32,090 nt of DNA from a virus. Below are positions 7,789-17,200 of the stretch, in pieces; position 1 is the first letter of the stretch, and each line of letters opens with the position of its first letter. The stretch is from positions 1 through 32,090 of the IMG/VR virus record IMGVR_UViG_3300031773_000019. One strand, written 5' to 3'. The position numbers and the translations under genes were made by a program. The notes beneath the pieces are model-generated. The model had not been told where the DNA came from. It searched no databases and saw only the letters and a program-made list of their open reading frames with translations.

Positions 7789-9798
7789 TTAACCATCCAA
7801 TGCTACAGTAAGACCAAGAGTCATACCTGGTAGAGTCTGCCAAGAAGATCCATTATATACTTGTAATTTGCCATCAGTACTATTAAAGATCATTGCACCT
7901 TGAGTTACAGTAAGAGCATCCCTCTGTGTAGTATTTAGGACAGGAGGGTAAAATGCACCAGTTGTTCCAACTGTTACAATTTCTGGTGCCATAATCTTGC
8001 CGGTGGTGGCATTTAAAGTAATTCCCGCACCAACATTTACTATATTATTAGTACCATCAACCGTTACTGAAGTTTTACCAACAGTTAAAATACCAGTAAT
8101 TCTAGCATCACCATTTACAACTAGATCTTCAGTAAAGAATCCAGTATCCACACCAACATGCATTTCTGCCGCTGTTGCTATTCCAGTAATATTCCAATTT
8201 CTTGCAACTGCTTCATCATATTCAAGATCTCCACTAACATTTAAATTACCAGTGACTGTAGCATTTCCTTCAACATATAAAGCACTATCAGCTCTAGCGG
8301 TCGTAGCAATACCTACATTAGATAAAGTATGAATACCAACACTATCATGAATCCACGCTGTACTTCCACTACTTACGGTAGAAAATTTAAATTTCTTACC
8401 GCTTGGTTGATTTAAATCAACAGTAAGGAACATTCCATCATAAGCACTAATATTAGTGGCAATACCAGCAATATCATCCAAATATTGTAACTCTACTGCT
8501 CCCCCACCGCCGATAGAAGCAATTTGAGTTTGTATTCTATTAACAAATAATCTATAATGCTCTGTAAGATCTTTTAAGGTTGCAAATTTTTGATCTAAAG
8601 GTGCAAGAGGATCTTTTGATACCCCAAGATCAGTGTAAGTTGGTGGATTATCAGTAAGGTCTTCTTTTAATTCCTGTTGAGTTTCTTTTAATTCACCAAC
8701 AATCTTATATAATTCAGCAATATTAATACTTTGTTCTTCTCTCCTTTCTTCTAAATGGGATACATCCTTTTTCAAATCTTTAAGAGGAGCGTCATAGTAT
8801 TTCACTTTAGGAAGATTGGTAATTTCTTCTTTTAATCCCTCAAAATACTTTGTAAGAGTTTTATTCTCCTCATAATTTTTAACATTAAAATCAAGTATTT
8901 GATTCTCAATATTCTGCTTTGTTTCATTAAGCTTGCTAAGGACTTGCTTCTTTAACTTTCTATCATCATCTTTGAATTGTGTATGATGATCCCAAATCCT
9001 TATAGCAGCTTCTTTTAACTCTTTAAATATTTTTTCTTTTGTTTTTTTAATATCATCTTTTACTTCATCAATTTGTACTCTTTTTTCAAAATCTTTAATA
9101 TCAAGACTTTCTGTAAGATCATGAATATCAGCATCAAATTTAGATGCCATATCCTTTATCTTATCACCTACTTCAACAAAATCCTCATCAATTACACTAA
9201 ATGTTTTTCCAATCCATGAAAAATCAGGAACCTCATTAACTTCATTAACCCATTTAGGAAACTGGGGGATCTCTGCTCTTACATTATCAATTGCTTCACA
9301 AATTGCTTCTATCTCTTTATCATAATATTTTACTTCAGGTAAATTAACTACTTCCTGACGAAGTAAATCAACCCTATCCTCAATATTTGTTACTTGTTCA
9401 TCATAATACTTTACTTCTGGAAGATCTCTTATCTCTTCCCTTACAAGATCAATCTGTTCACATATTGATTCTACTTCATGATCATAATATTTTACTTCTG
9501 GAATACCATTTTTAATCTCTTCAACTTGTTCAGCAAGTTGTTTTAACTCTTCATCATAATATTTAATTTCAGGAACTTTTGGTATATCCCTTCTTACTGC
9601 ATTAATTAAATGCAATATTTCTGTAAGATCCTCTGCCGTTTCTTCTGATACAGGTTCTTCTATTGTCTCTTCTACAATATCTTCCTCTTCCTTCTCAATG
9701 AACTCTTCAACCGAAGGTAAATTCTCTTCTTTTATAACCTCATCGACTGGTGGTAACTCCTCAATGAAGTCATCTATCGACGGTAATTGGTCCGACAT
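7789..9798 (-). CDS. Coiled-coil/fiber-like virion structural protein between gp16 and gp17
   Basis: The 669-residue product has three parts. Residues 1-60 are very acidic and hold three copies of an LPS-V/I-acidic-FI motif. Residues 60-430 are long charged helices with five copies of P-x-VKYYD (residues 76-82, 100-106, 127-133, 154-160, 330-336); the first four recur every 24-27 residues. Residues 430-669 are Gly/Thr/Val-rich beta repeats typical of phage fibers (YVEGNATVTGNLNVSGDL, then VVNGDARITGILTVG), ending in TTQRDAL..GAMIFNSTDGKLQVYNGSSW, a motif common in tail-fiber ends. This suggests a trimeric stalk with a beta tip, such as a neck whisker or short fiber. It is not recognisable as T4 fibritin. 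The start has a weak ribosome binding site and lies 42 bases after a late box. Confidence 0.85.
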   Translation of the reverse strand: MSDQLPSIDDFIEELPPVDEVIKEENLPSVEEFIEKEEEDIVEETIEEPVSEETAEDLTEILHLINAVRRDIPKVPEIKYYDEELKQLAEQVEEIKNGIPEVKYYDHEVESICEQIDLVREEIRDLPEVKYYDEQVTNIEDRVDLLRQEVVNLPEVKYYDKEIEAICEAIDNVRAEIPQFPKWVNEVNEVPDFSWIGKTFSVIDEDFVEVGDKIKDMASKFDADIHDLTESLDIKDFEKRVQIDEVKDDIKKTKEKIFKELKEAAIRIWDHHTQFKDDDRKLKKQVLSKLNETKQNIENQILDFNVKNYEENKTLTKYFEGLKEEITNLPKVKYYDAPLKDLKKDVSHLEERREEQSINIAELYKIVGELKETQQELKEDLTDNPPTYTDLGVSKDPLAPLDQKFATLKDLTEHYRLFVNRIQTQIASIGGGGAVELQYLDDIAGIATNISAYDGMFLTVDLNQPSGKKFKFSTVSSGSTAWIHDSVGIHTLSNVGIATTARADSALYVEGNATVTGNLNVSGDLEYDEAVARNWNITGIATAAEMHVGVDTGFFTEDLVVNGDARITGILTVGKTSVTVDGTNNIVNVGAGITLNATTGKIMAPEIVTVGTTGAFYPPVLNTTQRDALTVTQGAMIFNSTDGKLQVYNGSSWQTLPGMTLGLTVALDG
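9253..9573 (-). repeat. Four tandem 24-27-residue KYYD coiled-coil units
   Basis: Each unit reads roughly P-E-V-K-Y-Y-D followed by about 19 charged helical residues of the type EVESICEQIDLVREEIRDL. Spacing between KYYD motifs is 24, 27 and 27 residues. A fifth isolated copy lies near 8788-8814. The DNA carries the matching ATCATAATATTTTAC-like string on the plus strand in each unit. Confidence 0.85.
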
Positions 9799-9839
9799 AC
9801 TATTAGTAACTTAAATACTTTGGGATTTCTCTCCCTAAG

Positions 9840-10262
9840 TTATTTAGAGTTATCTTTTTGTCCAGACTTTAATATTTTTTGCAGCTCTGCTGTAGACCCT
9901 ACAAAGAGAGCGTTGTTAACTGTATTTGGTCCTTTTTGTTTTGTTTCCTCTTCAACATCTTTTAATTTCTTTTGCAAATCCATTAATTTATCAGTTGCAT
10001 CCGAAACACTCTTAATTAACTGACCAGCTACTTCATATGCTCTGGGCATTTCACTCTCTTGAGCGAGTTCAAGAATTCCATTAATTGCTTCTTGTCCCTT
10101 TTCAATAATGGAATATAAATTACCTCGTGTATATTCATAATCTTTAGTAATATCATCCTGTGTTAATCTGGGAGGTTTTTGTATACCCACAGATTCAGAT
10201 TTCTCTACAACTACTTCAGAAGAAGTTATATTAAAAGCATCATCTAATTTGTCATACTTCAT
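9840..10262 (-). CDS. gp16: Small terminase subunit gp16
   Basis: The 140-residue protein is the T4-type small terminase, which recognises the concatemer, forms a ring and stimulates gp17. T4 gp16 is 164 residues. The start MKYDKLDDAFNI followed by the central DYEYTRGNLYSIIEKGQEAINGILELAQ stretch (about 41-68) and SEMPRAYEVAGQLIKSVSDATDKLMDLQ (about 70-97) is the family signature. The latter continues into the oligomerisation coiled coil (KKLKDVEEE). It overlaps the gp15 stop by four bases (ATGA at 10259-10262), so the two are translationally coupled, as in T4 order. Unlike in T4, gp17 does not follow directly. Its TAA stop overlaps a late promoter box. Confidence 0.95.
   Translation of the reverse strand: MKYDKLDDAFNITSSEVVVEKSESVGIQKPPRLTQDDITKDYEYTRGNLYSIIEKGQEAINGILELAQESEMPRAYEVAGQLIKSVSDATDKLMDLQKKLKDVEEETKQKGPNTVNNALFVGSTAELQKILKSGQKDNSK
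9841..9848 (-). promoter_or_regulatory. Late promoter -10 box (TCTAAATA) for the 669-residue structural gene
   Basis: TCTAAATA on the minus strand matches the TAAATA core of the late box. The gp16 stop codon TAA (9840-9842) uses the last two bases of the box plus one more. It lies 42 bases before the ATG of the 669-residue gene, longer than in the other cases, so confidence is lower. Confidence 0.5.
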
Positions 10263-11287
10263 ATAACAGTTCCACTAAATCCAAAATCATCACCTTCTAC
10301 AACCATAGCATTATCAGCAGTAGTAATGGACTTAATAGTTGCTCCTTTTACATGATTGGCAATGGTAGTTCCATCTTGTCCTCTTTCAACAGTAACTTTA
10401 TTACCTGTCTTAGACTTAACAAGCATTTCTTCACCATCAACATCAATATAAACATTATTAATCCCACTGACTGTGATATTGGTAGCATCATCAACAGTTA
10501 ATACTCTTGGTACAGGCTTACCATCTACAGTAATCAGATCTTCCGCCAATTGAGTAACAATACTATCATCATAATCTTTAAGTGCTCTTGGTTCAACTGA
10601 ATATGTAATATCTCTGGTGGTAGACTTGGAATCTCCCGCAAGATACCTGACGCTGGCCTTTTTGATAATATCGGATGTTGCACCAGAAACAGGACCAAAG
10701 AGATAAGTTTTTGCAGTAAATCTTAGTGTATAATATAGAACTCTTCGTGTATTAAAATCTCCATCATAATCATCCTGCATTGTTATATTTTCAAGAATGA
10801 TAGGAATATCTCTTTTTTCTTTTATAGTATTAACCAATTCTACAGTAACATTATAGGATGGTTGAAAATAAGGAAGAATCTGCTCTACAATCTGTAATGC
10901 ATCCTCATTCAACTTACACATAATAGCAAGTTCAAATTGCATATTATAAGGAACAGGCATATATGCCTTTTTCTCATCAGGAGTATCCGAACTAGGATTT
11001 TGTACAACGAATTGTTGAGTAGTAGTTACTTTTCTAGATGGATCATAAGTCATTCCCGTGAATTCAAATGACATTCTTGGGAGAGTAATCATTGTAGATT
11101 GATTTAAATCCGGAGACTGTGTTAATCTAGCTAAGAATTTTTGAGTAGGTCCATAAGACAAAGGAACCTTAGTAACACTTAAGGTATTATCTGAAGAATC
11201 AGTATGAGTAATTGAAATATTATTAAAGAGAGTACCAAAAGAAATAATGGTTCTCCTCAAAATTTCGTTATAAAAATATTCAAACAT
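10259..11287 (-). CDS. gp15: Tail completion/sheath stabiliser protein gp15
   Basis: The 342-residue protein matches T4 gp15 (272 residues), which caps the finished tail as a hexamer and binds the neck. Diagnostic segments are the start MFEYFYNEILRRTI, compared with MFGYFYNSSFRRY in T4, and QIVEQILPYFQPSYNVT (about residues 132-148), which is nearly identical to T4. The DYDGDFNTRRVLYYTLRFTAKTYLFGP stretch follows at about 171-197. The C-terminal 80 residues are an extra beta-rich region (VDDATNITVSGINNVYIDVDG onward) not found in T4. The start has a GGAAC ribosome binding site and a late box 21 bases upstream. It is coupled to gp16 by a four-base overlap. Confidence 0.95.
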   Translation of the reverse strand: MFEYFYNEILRRTIISFGTLFNNISITHTDSSDNTLSVTKVPLSYGPTQKFLARLTQSPDLNQSTMITLPRMSFEFTGMTYDPSRKVTTTQQFVVQNPSSDTPDEKKAYMPVPYNMQFELAIMCKLNEDALQIVEQILPYFQPSYNVTVELVNTIKEKRDIPIILENITMQDDYDGDFNTRRVLYYTLRFTAKTYLFGPVSGATSDIIKKASVRYLAGDSKSTTRDITYSVEPRALKDYDDSIVTQLAEDLITVDGKPVPRVLTVDDATNITVSGINNVYIDVDGEEMLVKSKTGNKVTVERGQDGTTIANHVKGATIKSITTADNAMVVEGDDFGFSGTVI

Positions 11288-11308
11288 TGCTAAGTTCCGT
11301 TTATATTA

Positions 11309-11316
11309 TATTTATG
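11309..11316 (-). promoter_or_regulatory. Late promoter -10 box (CATAAATA) for gp15-gp16
   Basis: CATAAATA on the minus strand contains the gp14 stop codon as its internal TAA (11312-11314). It lies 21 bases before the gp15 ATG. The gap between gp14 and gp15 is only 24 bases, so stop, promoter and leader are tightly packed. Confidence 0.65.
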
Positions 11317-12754
11317 GTGTGCCAAAGGGATTTGCTTCTGAGAAATCTAATATTTCATCTGCTTGGGTTTCTATATTATAATTATCAGCAAATCCAGCAT
11401 CAAGAGAAGTATCAACAACTCTTAAAACATGAGCTGCTCCTGAAGATCCTCCTGTTAAAGTTTCTCCTCTTAGGAAAGTTCCCGTAATAGAAGCAACCTC
11501 AAGAGTATTGGTGGAAGAATCCCAAGTTCTTACTCTTGCGGTGGTATTACTTACAGATCCAGTAACTATTTCATTAAAGAGATAATCTCCAGTTGATGAT
11601 GTATCAGCACTTGCTATCGATACAGTAGGTGCAACACTATATCCTAAACCAGCATTACTAATATGAATTGAAGTAACTATTCCTGCACTGCTTATATAGG
11701 CAGTTGCTGCAGCACTAACAGTAGTAACTCCGGATAAGAATACTTCATTTGTAAACGTAATAGCAGGCGGATTAACATACCCATTACCGCCGGCAGTAAC
11801 AGTGACAATACCTATAACACCATCTCCAATATAAGCTGTTCCTGCTGCTCCAGCTCCACTAGTACTTGTAACAGTTACTGCAGGAGCCACCGTATATCCA
11901 GCACCAGAATTTGTCAAATAAATTGCTTGAACCGATTTTTGGTTGGCATTTAAATTCAAATTACAGTATTGAATTCCACCAATCATAGATGCAATACCAA
12001 CTGCTGTTACACCTCCAGAAGGAGCAGAAGAGATGCCTATAACCGGACCACTAGTATATCCACCACCTCTATTGGTCATAGTAATGTATTTAACACCACC
12101 ATCAACAACATTTGTTACAGCAGTTGCATCTACACCAGTTCCAACCAGTGTAAGAGTTTGAATTGGTCCAAGAACTGTTGAAATTCCCTCATCAGTAGTT
12201 CCGTCAGAATCATCTCCTGTTAACTCATCATCAATTTCAGCAATTCCAGTATCAATAACTTCATCTTCGTAACGGAAGAGTTCACATCTTAATGTATAAA
12301 CATAATTTTTCTGAAGTTGATAAAATGGTTTTTCATGCTCTACATACTTAATTTCAAATAAACGATCTCCTAATGGGAAATAAATTAAATCACCCTCTTT
12401 AGGCCTAGTAGTCAACTTTACATTGGGTTCATTTTGTAATAATGGTTCAATATAAGTTTCCCATCTTTCCCTAGAAATAACTAATGTTATATCATTTGTA
12501 TTTTCAATACCAAACTTTGATAAAAGAACAGGATTTTCGGCATATCCATCATAATTATCAATATAGGCTTCTAAAGGATATGCATCATCAAATTTTGAGG
12601 AAATTACTTCTTTTATGACCTTATTTTCGGCCATATATTTTCTGGGCATATAATGAATATCAACACCATACATCCTCAACTGTTCGTTGATTAAATCTTG
12701 AACTAAATTTTGTTCAGACCTCGATCCCTGTTGAAAATATGGATTAAGTGCCAT
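11312..12754 (-). CDS. gp14: Neck protein gp14, expanded by GxGY repeats
   Basis: Residues 1-190 match T4 gp14, a head-closure neck protein. Examples are QLRMYGVDIHYMPRKY (25-40), EAYIDNYDGY (62-71), FGIENTNDITLVISRERWE (81-99) and EGDLIYFPLGDRLFEIKYVEHEKPFYQLQKNYVYTL spread over 120-155; the EGDLIYFP run is identical in T4. T4 gp14 has 256 residues and this one 480. The extra part (about 195-450) is Gly/Thr/Val-rich and has four GxGY-x-x-x-P units at about residues 230, 284, 323 and 369, then a G-E-T-L-T-G-G-S-S-G-A motif. The conserved short C-terminus, DFSEANPFGTP, resembles the acidic T4 end. It follows gp13 with a four-base gap and an AGGT ribosome binding site. Confidence 0.93.
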   Translation of the reverse strand: MALNPYFQQGSRSEQNLVQDLINEQLRMYGVDIHYMPRKYMAENKVIKEVISSKFDDAYPLEAYIDNYDGYAENPVLLSKFGIENTNDITLVISRERWETYIEPLLQNEPNVKLTTRPKEGDLIYFPLGDRLFEIKYVEHEKPFYQLQKNYVYTLRCELFRYEDEVIDTGIAEIDDELTGDDSDGTTDEGISTVLGPIQTLTLVGTGVDATAVTNVVDGGVKYITMTNRGGGYTSGPVIGISSAPSGGVTAVGIASMIGGIQYCNLNLNANQKSVQAIYLTNSGAGYTVAPAVTVTSTSGAGAAGTAYIGDGVIGIVTVTAGGNGYVNPPAITFTNEVFLSGVTTVSAAATAYISSAGIVTSIHISNAGLGYSVAPTVSIASADTSSTGDYLFNEIVTGSVSNTTARVRTWDSSTNTLEVASITGTFLRGETLTGGSSGAAHVLRVVDTSLDAGFADNYNIETQADEILDFSEANPFGTP

Positions 12755-12758
12755 GCTA

Positions 12759-13601
12759 TTAACCTATCATATCCAATGGAGGTAATTCGTAAGTATTGGA
12801 CATTCTTTCTCTAATACCATCTAATTCTTTTTGAGCATCATCATAGATTTGCCTACCATTCAATTCTACTCCACCTGGCAGTTTTACTCCTTGGAATTTT
12901 AATAAATTTTGTCCCCATTGTCGTTTAATAAGAGCAGTTGCATATATTTTCAAGAAAGAATCATTCCAAACTCTAACAAAATCATTAGGATTTAATGCCA
13001 TAAAACAATCCAGAATTAACCATTCTCCCACATTAACAGTCTCCCAATCAATATCAAGATATAACCTATCCATTCTCTGATTAAATCTTATTTGTTTTTG
13101 TGTGGTTAATAAAAACTCAATATCAGACAAATAACTTCTAGTCATTGCATAAGTCAACATTTCCATGGCACCCCAGAAATACATATCATTTAGGAATAAC
13201 TGATACTTAACACTAAACATCCCACTTGACATGGAATTGGATCCATCAAAATGAAATACTTTTGTTACTCCAATAATATTTGGTGGTACTTGTAAATAAT
13301 TGCTATTTTCTTCCCATTTAAATGATGTCGATACCCCAGCAATTGTTGCGGGGGTATTTGTTGTAACGATTCCTACTTGACTTTTATGTGGTGCTCTTCC
13401 CCTATCAATATCTGCTTGAGTTACTTGATATTTTAAATACATCGGAGAAACACCATCAAAATGCCTCTCTTGAAAATACTGTATAGCATCATCTAGTATA
13501 TCCTCTATTTGCTCTTCCGCAACATTAATCTCCAATACGGGAGCACCCAACTGCCTCTTACAGTAATCTATTAATTCTTGTCTACTTGCTGGTTGGGCCA
13601 T
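12759..13601 (-). CDS. gp13: Neck protein gp13
   Basis: The 280-residue protein is T4-type gp13 (309 residues in T4), which binds the portal and, with gp14, closes the filled head before the tail attaches. Characteristic segments are SRQELIDYCKRQLGAPVLEINVA (about 6-28), QIEDILDDAIQYFQERHFDG (about 31-50) and WEMLTYAMTR-like helices in the middle. FMALNPNDFVRVWNDSFLKIYATALIKRQWGQNL follows at about 197-230, and the tail is conserved (ERMSNTYELPPLDMIG). The start has an AGAGGT ribosome binding site and a late box 19 bases upstream. It forms a two-gene unit with gp14. High confidence from both sequence and order. Confidence 0.95.
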   Translation of the reverse strand: MAQPASRQELIDYCKRQLGAPVLEINVAEEQIEDILDDAIQYFQERHFDGVSPMYLKYQVTQADIDRGRAPHKSQVGIVTTNTPATIAGVSTSFKWEENSNYLQVPPNIIGVTKVFHFDGSNSMSSGMFSVKYQLFLNDMYFWGAMEMLTYAMTRSYLSDIEFLLTTQKQIRFNQRMDRLYLDIDWETVNVGEWLILDCFMALNPNDFVRVWNDSFLKIYATALIKRQWGQNLLKFQGVKLPGGVELNGRQIYDDAQKELDGIRERMSNTYELPPLDMIG

Positions 13602-13620
13602 TTATACAATACCTCTACAA

Positions 13621-13628
13621 TATTTAGG
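13621..13628 (-). promoter_or_regulatory. Late promoter -10 box (CCTAAATA) for gp13-gp14
   Basis: CCTAAATA on the minus strand includes the TAA stop of the 133-residue gene (13624-13626). It keeps the TAAATA core of the T4 late box and lies 19 bases before the gp13 ATG, at the same place as the better matches before other genes. Confidence 0.55.
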
Positions 13629-14025
13629 TTGGAGCAGATGAAATGCCTTGATATACCAAAATATCTCCGTTTACAATATTGTAAGTAGTCGTTCCAGAAC
13701 TCACCAAAACATTATAAAGATATCTTCCTTCAGAAATACTAGTAGTTGCTGTAGATGCCAATGTTAATGCAAATTTTCCACCAGCTGCACTGGTAAATCC
13801 AACATTAAAGGTAGCAGTAGGAACCGTAGTGGATCCTGCTCCAACACTTTTTTGCATTTGTGAAGAACCAGTCCAAGTAGTTCCTGCACCTGAAAAATCA
13901 AATGCAGCATTAGATGTATCAACTACATTAAAGTTGGCATTGAAATTAGCTCCACCATAAATGGTCAAATTAGAAGCAACGGGTACTCCAGCATCTGGAT
14001 CAAATGTTATCTTTTTAGTTGCCAT
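13624..14025 (-). CDS. Small beta-rich virion protein (133 residues)
   Basis: I cannot name a family with certainty. The 133-residue protein is rich in Thr, Ser, Gly, Ala and aromatic residues, with alternating strand patterns (NFNVVDTSNAAFDFSGAG, about residues 31-48; FALTLASTATTSI, about 84-96; GRYLYNVLVSS, about 99-109). This is compatible with one beta-sandwich domain of the kind found in small baseplate or head decoration proteins. It has no signal peptide. The start has a strong AAGGAG ribosome binding site eight bases upstream and overlaps the end of the 74-residue gene by 11 bases. It is the last gene of the block that begins with gp8, just before the neck genes, so a role in the virion is likely. 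Confidence 0.8.
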   Translation of the reverse strand: MATKKITFDPDAGVPVASNLTIYGGANFNANFNVVDTSNAAFDFSGAGTTWTGSSQMQKSVGAGSTTVPTATFNVGFTSAAGGKFALTLASTATTSISEGRYLYNVLVSSGTTTYNIVNGDILVYQGISSAPT

Positions 14026-14239
14026 GGACTAACTCCTTAAGTAGAGATTTTATTTCATTAATCTCACCCTTCAAATCAGATAAATCCTTTTCCATAGAAT
14101 TTACTTTTTCATTCTTTAACATTTTCGCTTTACGACCTTCAACATAATGCTCATAATCTACGTTATTCACATTTATAATTGCATTAGTAGATGGATCTCT
14201 AGCCAGATCACCATTTCCTTCCACATCATAATATTCCAT
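14015..14239 (-). CDS. Small coiled-coil protein (74 residues)
   Basis: This small protein has an acidic N-terminus (MEYYDVEGNGDLARDP) and a middle VDYEHYVEGRKAKM (about residues 28-41). Its C-terminal helix runs VNSMEKDLSDLKGEINEIKSLLKEL (about 46-70), with hydrophobic residues in heptad spacing, typical of a coiled coil. Function unknown. It begins one base after the stop of the 2525-residue gene without a clear ribosome binding site, so translation probably depends on coupling. It overlaps the next gene by 11 bases. Its place in the baseplate block suggests a small virion or assembly protein. Confidence 0.75.
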   Translation of the reverse strand: MEYYDVEGNGDLARDPSTNAIINVNNVDYEHYVEGRKAKMLKNEKVNSMEKDLSDLKGEINEIKSLLKELVHGN

Positions 14240-14240
14240 A

Positions 14241-17200
14241 TTAAGCTAATGCCATTACTCTAAGTTGTTTCATTACAGGTACATAAACCTGACTATTAGA
14301 AATCAATGCTATCTTAATTTGATAAGATCTAAAGGAAGGTAATTGATCAGCAGTAAAAGTATACTCTTTGAAAGCTTCCACATAGGATGTTACCCCTCCC
14401 GTCGTACCATGCTGCACAGTTGATATAACATTTGATTTTGGAACAAACACATCAGATTGGCCATTACTATCTTCGGCAGCAATCATTTGCCTTCTACTAT
14501 TAAGATTGTTATATCCAGGGAATGGTGTAAATATTGGTTCAAATCCTGCGCCATCACCTATGGCATAGAATGCTCTAATATCAGTACCAACATCAATATG
14601 AGAACTAACAATTATCTTAAGAGATGTAGCAGAATTTTCTAAAGAAATTTCTTTGGAAATATACTGACATGCTGTTGGATCAATATTCAAAGTATTTACT
14701 CTATTATCTGTTGCATAATTTTCAATAACATCATTAACTCTATTAGATGTAAGAATAGTACTTACTCTTTGTGCATCAATAACTGGAGTTATTCTAGCAT
14801 CGGTAGTTCCGAGGAATAATCTCATATTCAAAGACTTAGATCCTTCAAGAGTTGTTAATTTAGCATCGGCATTAACTTTAGATGCAATCAATCTGGGACT
14901 ATCCAAATAATTGGGAGTATTAAGGGCAATACTTTCAAACCCATTATCAAGATAAGGAATTTCTGTTCCACTCATACTTTGACTGGTAACAGTTCTTACC
15001 TCACCAACAAGAGAAGTGCCAGGAGATGTTACATTCTGAACAATTGGAGTAATAATTTCATAAGGCATATTTTGAGTTGCTCTTATATTATATCCACCAG
15101 CAGATTTAGTGCTATTCAAATATAATGCTGCGAATCCAACATCATTACCTCTATTGTTATTATTAACATTAAATGTCGTAGACATATTCAATTTAATATT
15201 ATAGGAATCAAAAGTAATAGGATTAGAAACTGTAGCATCAGATAGTGTATGAATTCCATTAATTCTCTTCAAGTTAACTCCCCCAAGTTCATATTTGTAA
15301 ACAGGAGTACCAACCGCATAATCTATAGAATTTCCTCCTCTTACAATATTTCCACCAATATTATTACCAGAAACATTTGTATATTCAATAATTTCATCTC
15401 CAATTTTAAGGAATCCAACATTAGTAGTTCCTACCCCAACACTCTCAAAAGTAGAGAATATTGTTCCATCACCTACTGATATATTTCCGGTAGAACCTGA
15501 AGAATAAGCAGCATTTAATTGAGTAGGCTTAACATCTGACACTGCACCAGATATCTCTACAATATTATCACCAAAATACATTCCATGATTCCTATGGTTC
15601 ACTTTAATATGAGTACCATCAGAATCAACATTAATAGTAGAAATTTGAACATCTCCCCCAGTTCCCAATCCAGTTGCTCCAGAAGAATTAAGTTCTGTAG
15701 TAATACCAGAACTGTTAATAAACATTACTGTATTAGCAGATCCAACAATAAAATTACCTTGAACATTTTCAAAAATAAGTTCATTAGTTATACCAATTCC
15801 AGCAATAGTAAATTTAGAATTTCTTCCCAAACTAGCAATTCCAATAGTAGTAATACCAAGAACATCACCAACTTGATAACCATATCCCCCATTTCCAGTA
15901 ATTGTTGCAGCGGCCGCTACTCCATTAGCAATTGTAACTTCTGCAGTTGCTCCACGTCCATTACCGGTTAATGTAACTAAATTCACCCCTGCAAATGTAA
16001 GTCCTCCATCGGTAGGAGTATATCCAATACCAGGATTAGAAACAGTCAATGAACCACTTGCACTTCCAGCTACCCCTACAAGATGACCAGTAGCATTAGT
16101 TCCTTGTTGGAAAAATACATTTCCCATTTCATAAGAATCAGCAACTGTTGTTCCAAGTCCAACTCTTATACTTCTTGAAGTTAAAGATAATGAATCTGGC
16201 ATCAAAACAGGAATTTGATTATTTCCTTTAGTAAGTTGTGGATTATAAAAATCTACAACTCCAGAAAGTTCAAATGCTGCTCTATAAAGAGTAAATTTAA
16301 GATCTTCCCATTGACTTGGATCCCACGTAGAACCATTTTGTGATTTGAATAAAGAACCTAGAACTGGTTGATTCTGCACAAAAGTCTGAGTTTGAAGATC
16401 GTTCTCACCCACTCTTGAAATATAAACACTATATGCTGTGGAATTTGATATTAAAACCATAGCATATTCTGTTTGGTCACCTTCCAAATATACCGGAGCA
16501 TCAAACTCAACCGTAGTAGCAACCGATCCATCACTCGAAACTGTAATATCATTAGGATATAATGTAATTTCTGCAAATGGAAGGATCTTTTCAGTTGGAG
16601 TTCCATTTTTCATAGTTCTCAACTGAAACTTAACAGGAATATTATTATCATCTACAGTTCGGAAAAATATATCACATTTTGTTACAAATATTCCTGTAGG
16701 ATCTTCAACTCTAAATGATTGTGCAAGTGGATCTCCATTTCTCCGCCAACTACCAGTTTGAATTGCCCCCGTTATAGCAGCAGAACCAGTAACACGAGTA
16801 GAAATAGTCTCAAAAGTTGCTGTTTGTTCTTCTGTTACTCTAGTTTCTACCCTTGCATTTCTAACAGAAACAATATTTTCTTGAACCGTTTCAAGAGTTC
16901 CTGCAGAAGTAAAGGTTTCATCAGCCATTGTTGTTGCAGAATCAATATCATTATCTTCATCATTAATCAAAACAAAACTCTTAGTTCCTGTTTCAAATCT
17001 AGGATGGTTGGGGATATTAGGATTAGGATTAAAATAGGATCCAATCACTGTTGCAGTTATATCCGAAACAAGCCTGACACTATTAATTGTACAAACTGCG
17101 CCACTTGATCCGCCCAACAGAGTCATCCCAGGACTTACCCAACCACTATATTCACCTTGTACTTCAGAAGCAAGAGAGAAAGTATCCACATTCAAAATAT

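Noticed and set aside
7787-7843. Upstream ATG extension of the DUF192 gene by 19 codons
   Set aside because: It would overlap the end of the 669-residue gene by 55 bases. The downstream ATG has a GGATGG site and gives the family-like start MKPFKEFLNEA.
9822-9835. GGGA...TCCC hairpin in the gp16/669-residue gene gap
   Set aside because: A four-base stem with a six-base loop and no T run is too weak to call a terminator or regulator.
15585-17108. Plus-strand open frames at 15585-15971 and 16719-17108
   Set aside because: Both are antisense to the 2525-residue gene and translate to Ser/Asn/Ile/Cys-rich nonsense typical of shadows of Gly/Thr-rich coding sequence.
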